Assembly (NCBI RefSeq): GCF_014058685.1
Contig: NZ_CP059055.1
Location: 620,001 to 684,000, forward strand
Reading direction: 5' to 3'
Origin: Lactobacillus johnsonii
GTDB taxonomy: Bacteria > Bacillota > Bacilli > Lactobacillales > Lactobacillaceae
DNA: 64,000 nucleotides
Part shown: positions 61,335 to 64,000 of the stretch, piece by piece
Layout of the letters: every line of letters begins with the position of its first letter
Numbering within the stretch: the stretch's first letter is position 1
The notes under the pieces: model-generated
Databases searched by the model: none
What the model saw: the letters and a program-made list of their open reading frames with translations, nothing else
Told to the model about the DNA's origin: nothing
Made by a program: the position numbers and the translations under genes

Positions 61335-62717
61335 TTGTCTACAAGTACTATAACTACTAATTTAATTGTTATTTTCATAACGTTTTTAATTGCAATTTTC
61401 TTTGTTGTTGCTGAATTTGCTTTAGTGCAGACTAGATCGAGTCAGCTAGAAGATATGCTGGCAAACGGGCAAGGCAACCCTAAGAAACTAAAGCGTGCTC
61501 TACACATGGTTCATAATTTGAATGAGTCATTGTCTACCACTCAAGTAGGTACTACTTTAGTTGGTGTTATTTTAGGTTGGATTGGTCAAGGAACTATTGA
61601 AGAACTATTGACCGATGTGTTTAAAATGACACCTTGGTTTGGAGCAAAGACTAGCGGAGTATTAGGAGCAACTTTAGGTGTTGTATTGCTAACTTATTTA
61701 GAAGTTGTTGTAACTGAAATTGTTCCTAAGAATATTGCTATTGACATGCCCGTTAAGTGTTTAATGGCAGTTGTTACTCCTTTAGCTGCTTTCCATACGA
61801 TTGTATATCCATTTGTATGGTTACTTAACCATAGTGCTAATGGATTGCTTCATTTATTAGGGATGCAGTCAGCTGATGAAGAAAGTGAAGTTTATTCACA
61901 ATCTGAAATCTTACGTTTATCTCGTAACGCTGTAACTGGCGGCTCACTTGATAAAGACGATCTTTTGTACATGGAACGTGCTTTTGAATTAAATGATAAA
62001 GTTGCTAAAGATATCATGACAGACCGTACTCAACTTCAAGTTTTAAATGCAACTGATGATGTAAAGACAGCTTTAGAAAAATACATTAAAGATGGTTTCA
62101 GCCGTTTTCCAGTTGTGCGTGATAATGATAAAGATGATGTTGTAGGATACGTTTATGCTTATGATATCGTAAGTCAAGATCAGGAAAATCCTAATGTTCC
62201 GATTACTAGAATTATTAGAGCGATTATTACTGTGCCTGAATCAATGTTAATTCAAGATATTTTGAAATTAATGATTAAAAAGCACACACCAATTGTTTTA
62301 GTAGTTGATGAGTATGGTGGAACAAGTGGAATTGTAACTGATAAAGATATTTATGAAGAACTCTTCGGATCAATTAAGGATGAAATCGATGATGTTTCAG
62401 ACGAATATATTGTCCGCGATGATCATGGAAATATCCATGTTTCAGGAAAGACTACTTTATACGATTTTGAACGTTACTTCCATACTAAGCTGAAAGCATT
62501 CGAAGATAGTGATATTATTACCATCGGTGGTTATATGATGGAACACTATCCTAATTTAAAACGTGGTGAGTCTGTTGATTTAGAAGGCTTTAAGTTTAAG
62601 CTAGTAAACATTGAACAAGGATTCATGCGTTGGTTCATCGTTTCTAAGATCGATCAAGCCAGTGAAAATGATGATTCAGAAAATAGCGATCAAAATGATA
62701 AAGAAAAAGATAAATAA
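61335..62717 (+). CDS. CNNM/CorC-type membrane protein with CBS domains (hemolysin family)
   Basis: A 460-residue protein: CNNM (DUF21) membrane domain (1-195, three to four segments), two CBS domains (about 215-340: DIMTDRTQLQVL...FSRFPVV, then HTPIVLVVDEYGGTSGIVT) and a CorC_HlyC domain (360-445). Members act in Mg2+/Na+ or Co2+ efflux; the name hemolysin is historical. It begins with TTG 61335, five bases after AAGGTGAAG. The acidic tail is low complexity. Confidence 0.9.
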   Translation: MSTSTITTNLIVIFITFLIAIFFVVAEFALVQTRSSQLEDMLANGQGNPKKLKRALHMVHNLNESLSTTQVGTTLVGVILGWIGQGTIEELLTDVFKMTPWFGAKTSGVLGATLGVVLLTYLEVVVTEIVPKNIAIDMPVKCLMAVVTPLAAFHTIVYPFVWLLNHSANGLLHLLGMQSADEESEVYSQSEILRLSRNAVTGGSLDKDDLLYMERAFELNDKVAKDIMTDRTQLQVLNATDDVKTALEKYIKDGFSRFPVVRDNDKDDVVGYVYAYDIVSQDQENPNVPITRIIRAIITVPESMLIQDILKLMIKKHTPIVLVVDEYGGTSGIVTDKDIYEELFGSIKDEIDDVSDEYIVRDDHGNIHVSGKTTLYDFERYFHTKLKAFEDSDIITIGGYMMEHYPNLKRGESVDLEGFKFKLVNIEQGFMRWFIVSKIDQASENDDSENSDQNDKEKDK

Positions 62718-62722
62718 TCGGA

Positions 62723-62751
62723 AAAAGCACCTCAAGATAGGTGCTTTTTTG
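62723..62751 (+). terminator. Intrinsic terminator of the CNNM/CBS gene
   Basis: AAAAAGCACCT (62723-62733) and AGGTGCTTTTTT (62740-62751). Confidence 0.9.
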
Positions 62752-62814
62752 TCTAATTAAATGTTATAATTCTACTATTAACAACGCATTTATAAAAGGA
62801 TATAGAGGGTTAAA

Positions 62815-63384
62815 ATGCAAAATAGTGATAATATTGACAACATTATTGATCGTGTTTTATTTAGTCAAGATGACATCGAAGAGATTTGTCAAAGACTAGG
62901 TAAGCGATTAACTGAGGATTATGCTGGTAAGTTTCCATTAGTCATTGGGGTACTAAAGGGTGCTGTATACTTTATGACTGATTTAACACGCCATATGAAT
63001 GTAAAAATGCAAAATGACTTTATGGATGTTTCAAGCTACGGTGATGGCTTTGAATCAACTGGTAAAGTTAGATTAGATATTGACGTTCAAGCAGATGTTA
63101 AGGGTAGAGATGTATTACTGGTTGAAGATATTGTTGATACTGGTCATACTCTAAAATTTATGAAGGATCTATTAATTGAACGTGGCGCAAAGAGTGTAAA
63201 GTGTTGCGCACTTCTTAATAAGACAGAACGCCGTGAAGATGATGTAGTTGTAGATTACTATGGCTCAAAAGTTGAAAATGAATTTGTAGTTGGCTATGGA
63301 TTAGACTACTTAAATGCATATCGTAATCTACCTTATGTTGGTGTTTTAAAACCAGAAGTTATTCAAGCAAACTTAAACCGTTAA
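62815..63384 (+). CDS. hpt: Hypoxanthine phosphoribosyltransferase
   Basis: A 189-residue purine salvage enzyme. VLLVEDIVDTGHTLKFM (about residues 101-117) is the PRPP-binding motif and GVLKGAVYFMTDL is the pyrophosphate loop. It makes IMP or GMP from bases such as those released by the nucleoside hydrolase encoded upstream. Start after ATAGAGGG. Confidence 0.93.
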   Translation: MQNSDNIDNIIDRVLFSQDDIEEICQRLGKRLTEDYAGKFPLVIGVLKGAVYFMTDLTRHMNVKMQNDFMDVSSYGDGFESTGKVRLDIDVQADVKGRDVLLVEDIVDTGHTLKFMKDLLIERGAKSVKCCALLNKTERREDDVVVDYYGSKVENEFVVGYGLDYLNAYRNLPYVGVLKPEVIQANLNR

Positions 63385-63414
63385 TCATTCAAAATATCTT
63401 TATCATAAAATTAA

Positions 63415-63462
63415 AAAGGGTTGAGACTTTCTCCTTAGCTAGTGGAAGTTTCAACCCTTTAT
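63415..63462. terminator. Bidirectional terminator between hpt and the permease
   Basis: AAAGGGTTGA (63415-63424) and TCAACCCTTT (63451-63460), extended inward by ACTTTC/GGAAGT. Confidence 0.88.
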
Positions 63463-63474
63463 CTATGAGCTTTA

Positions 63475-64000
63475 TTATTGGCGATTATTCTGTTTTTTCA
63501 TATAGTAATAAATAGGAAGGCCCAATAGCGTTAGACCGATACCGGTTATTGAGAGCCAAAATTCATTAATTACAGTACTGATCACAATGAATAAACCACC
63601 ACCAATTGAGATGATCGGGACAATCGGATACCAAGGAACAACATAAGGACGTTCTAGTTTAGGTTCGCGGTAGCGCAAAATTACCACTGCAATTGAAATT
63701 AAGGTGGTAAAGGTCCACATGACGAAGACGAGCATATTAGTTAACAGGTCAAAAGTTCCTAGTAGAATCATTATTAAAGATACCACGAGAATAATTAGGG
63801 CACTAAGAGTAGGTACACCTGTATTAACATTAGTGCGACTAATTTTATCAGAAAATGGTAACATCTTATTTTTGGCTAAAGTATAAGGTATTCTCATTCC
63901 CGTAAGCATAAAACCATTAATTGCGCCATAAACTGAAATTAAAATTCCAATCGTAACTAATTTACCGCCTAAACTACCAAATAGTTTTAACGAAGCTAAA
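63475..64000 (-). CDS. APC-family amino-acid permease, N-terminus beyond the window
   Basis: The frame is open from base 64000 down to the stop at 63475, giving about 175 residues of the C-terminal half. About five to six membrane segments are visible. SVYGAINGFMLTGMRIPYTLAKNKMLPFSDKISRTN is the conserved mid-protein stretch of APC permeases (LAT/SteT-like), and RYREPKLERPYVVPWYPIVPI is the loop before the last segments. Most of the N-terminal half lies outside. Substrate unknown. Confidence 0.88.
   Translation of the reverse strand, partial: LASLKLFGSLGGKLVTIGILISVYGAINGFMLTGMRIPYTLAKNKMLPFSDKISRTNVNTGVPTLSALIILVVSLIMILLGTFDLLTNMLVFVMWTFTTLISIAVVILRYREPKLERPYVVPWYPIVPIISIGGGLFIVISTVINEFWLSITGIGLTLLGLPIYYYMKKQNNRQ

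Overview
The window looks like the chromosome of a low-GC lactic acid bacterium of the Lactobacillus gasseri/johnsonii group. The two peptides at 31250-31676 read as lactacin F (LafA and LafX), which points to L. johnsonii. Other Lactobacillus signs are a phosphoketolase, a DtpT-type peptide transporter, PepD, a trehalose PTS and an Asp-type T-box. No rRNA or tRNA genes were seen.

Layout. 1-2000: the 3'-truncated end of a soluble phosphatidylserine-decarboxylase-like enzyme, then the broken tail of a GH42 beta-galactosidase. 2.1-11.5 kb: peptide and amino-acid nutrition (dtpT, pepD, MFS carrier), a lipoprotein hydrolase, and a MarR-controlled heterodimeric ABC exporter. 11.5-15.7 kb: a polar amino-acid ABC transporter with two nearly identical binding proteins and a T-box leader between them. 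15.9-22.8 kb: a small membrane protein with a bacteriocin-type promoter, the trehalose system (treC, treR, PTS IIABC), a DUF4097 protein and udk.

22.9-38.0 kb is the accessory core, a quorum-sensing bacteriocin locus: inducing peptide, histidine kinase, response regulator, C39 ABC exporter with accessory protein, lafA, lafX and immunity. Three mobile elements have rebuilt it. An IS3-family element and a TnpB element separate kinase from regulator, and an IS30-family element has replaced most of a second exporter. Behind that scar lie a second accessory protein, a pediocin-like peptide without the YGNGV box, immunity proteins, a CPBP protease and several tiny membrane proteins. I found a repeated promoter architecture: 11-bp boxes near ACCAAATTGGT in pairs spaced 21 bp, with a -10 hexamer 41-42 bp after the start of the second box. 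It occurs at five places, one of them 7 kb outside the locus. It probably marks the regulon of the LytTR regulator.

38-64 kb is mostly core genome: P-type ATPase, patatin-like lipase, a second amino-acid ABC transporter, pstSCAB-phoU, a YfcC carrier with a cre site, dps, ribose/nucleoside salvage (rbsK, rpiA, nucleoside hydrolase, GntR), a DeoR regulator beside phosphoketolase xpk, nitroreductase, a CNNM/CBS membrane protein, hpt, and an amino-acid permease cut by the right edge. Nucleoside hydrolase, ribokinase, ribose-5-P isomerase and phosphoketolase form most of a route from nucleosides to acetyl phosphate.
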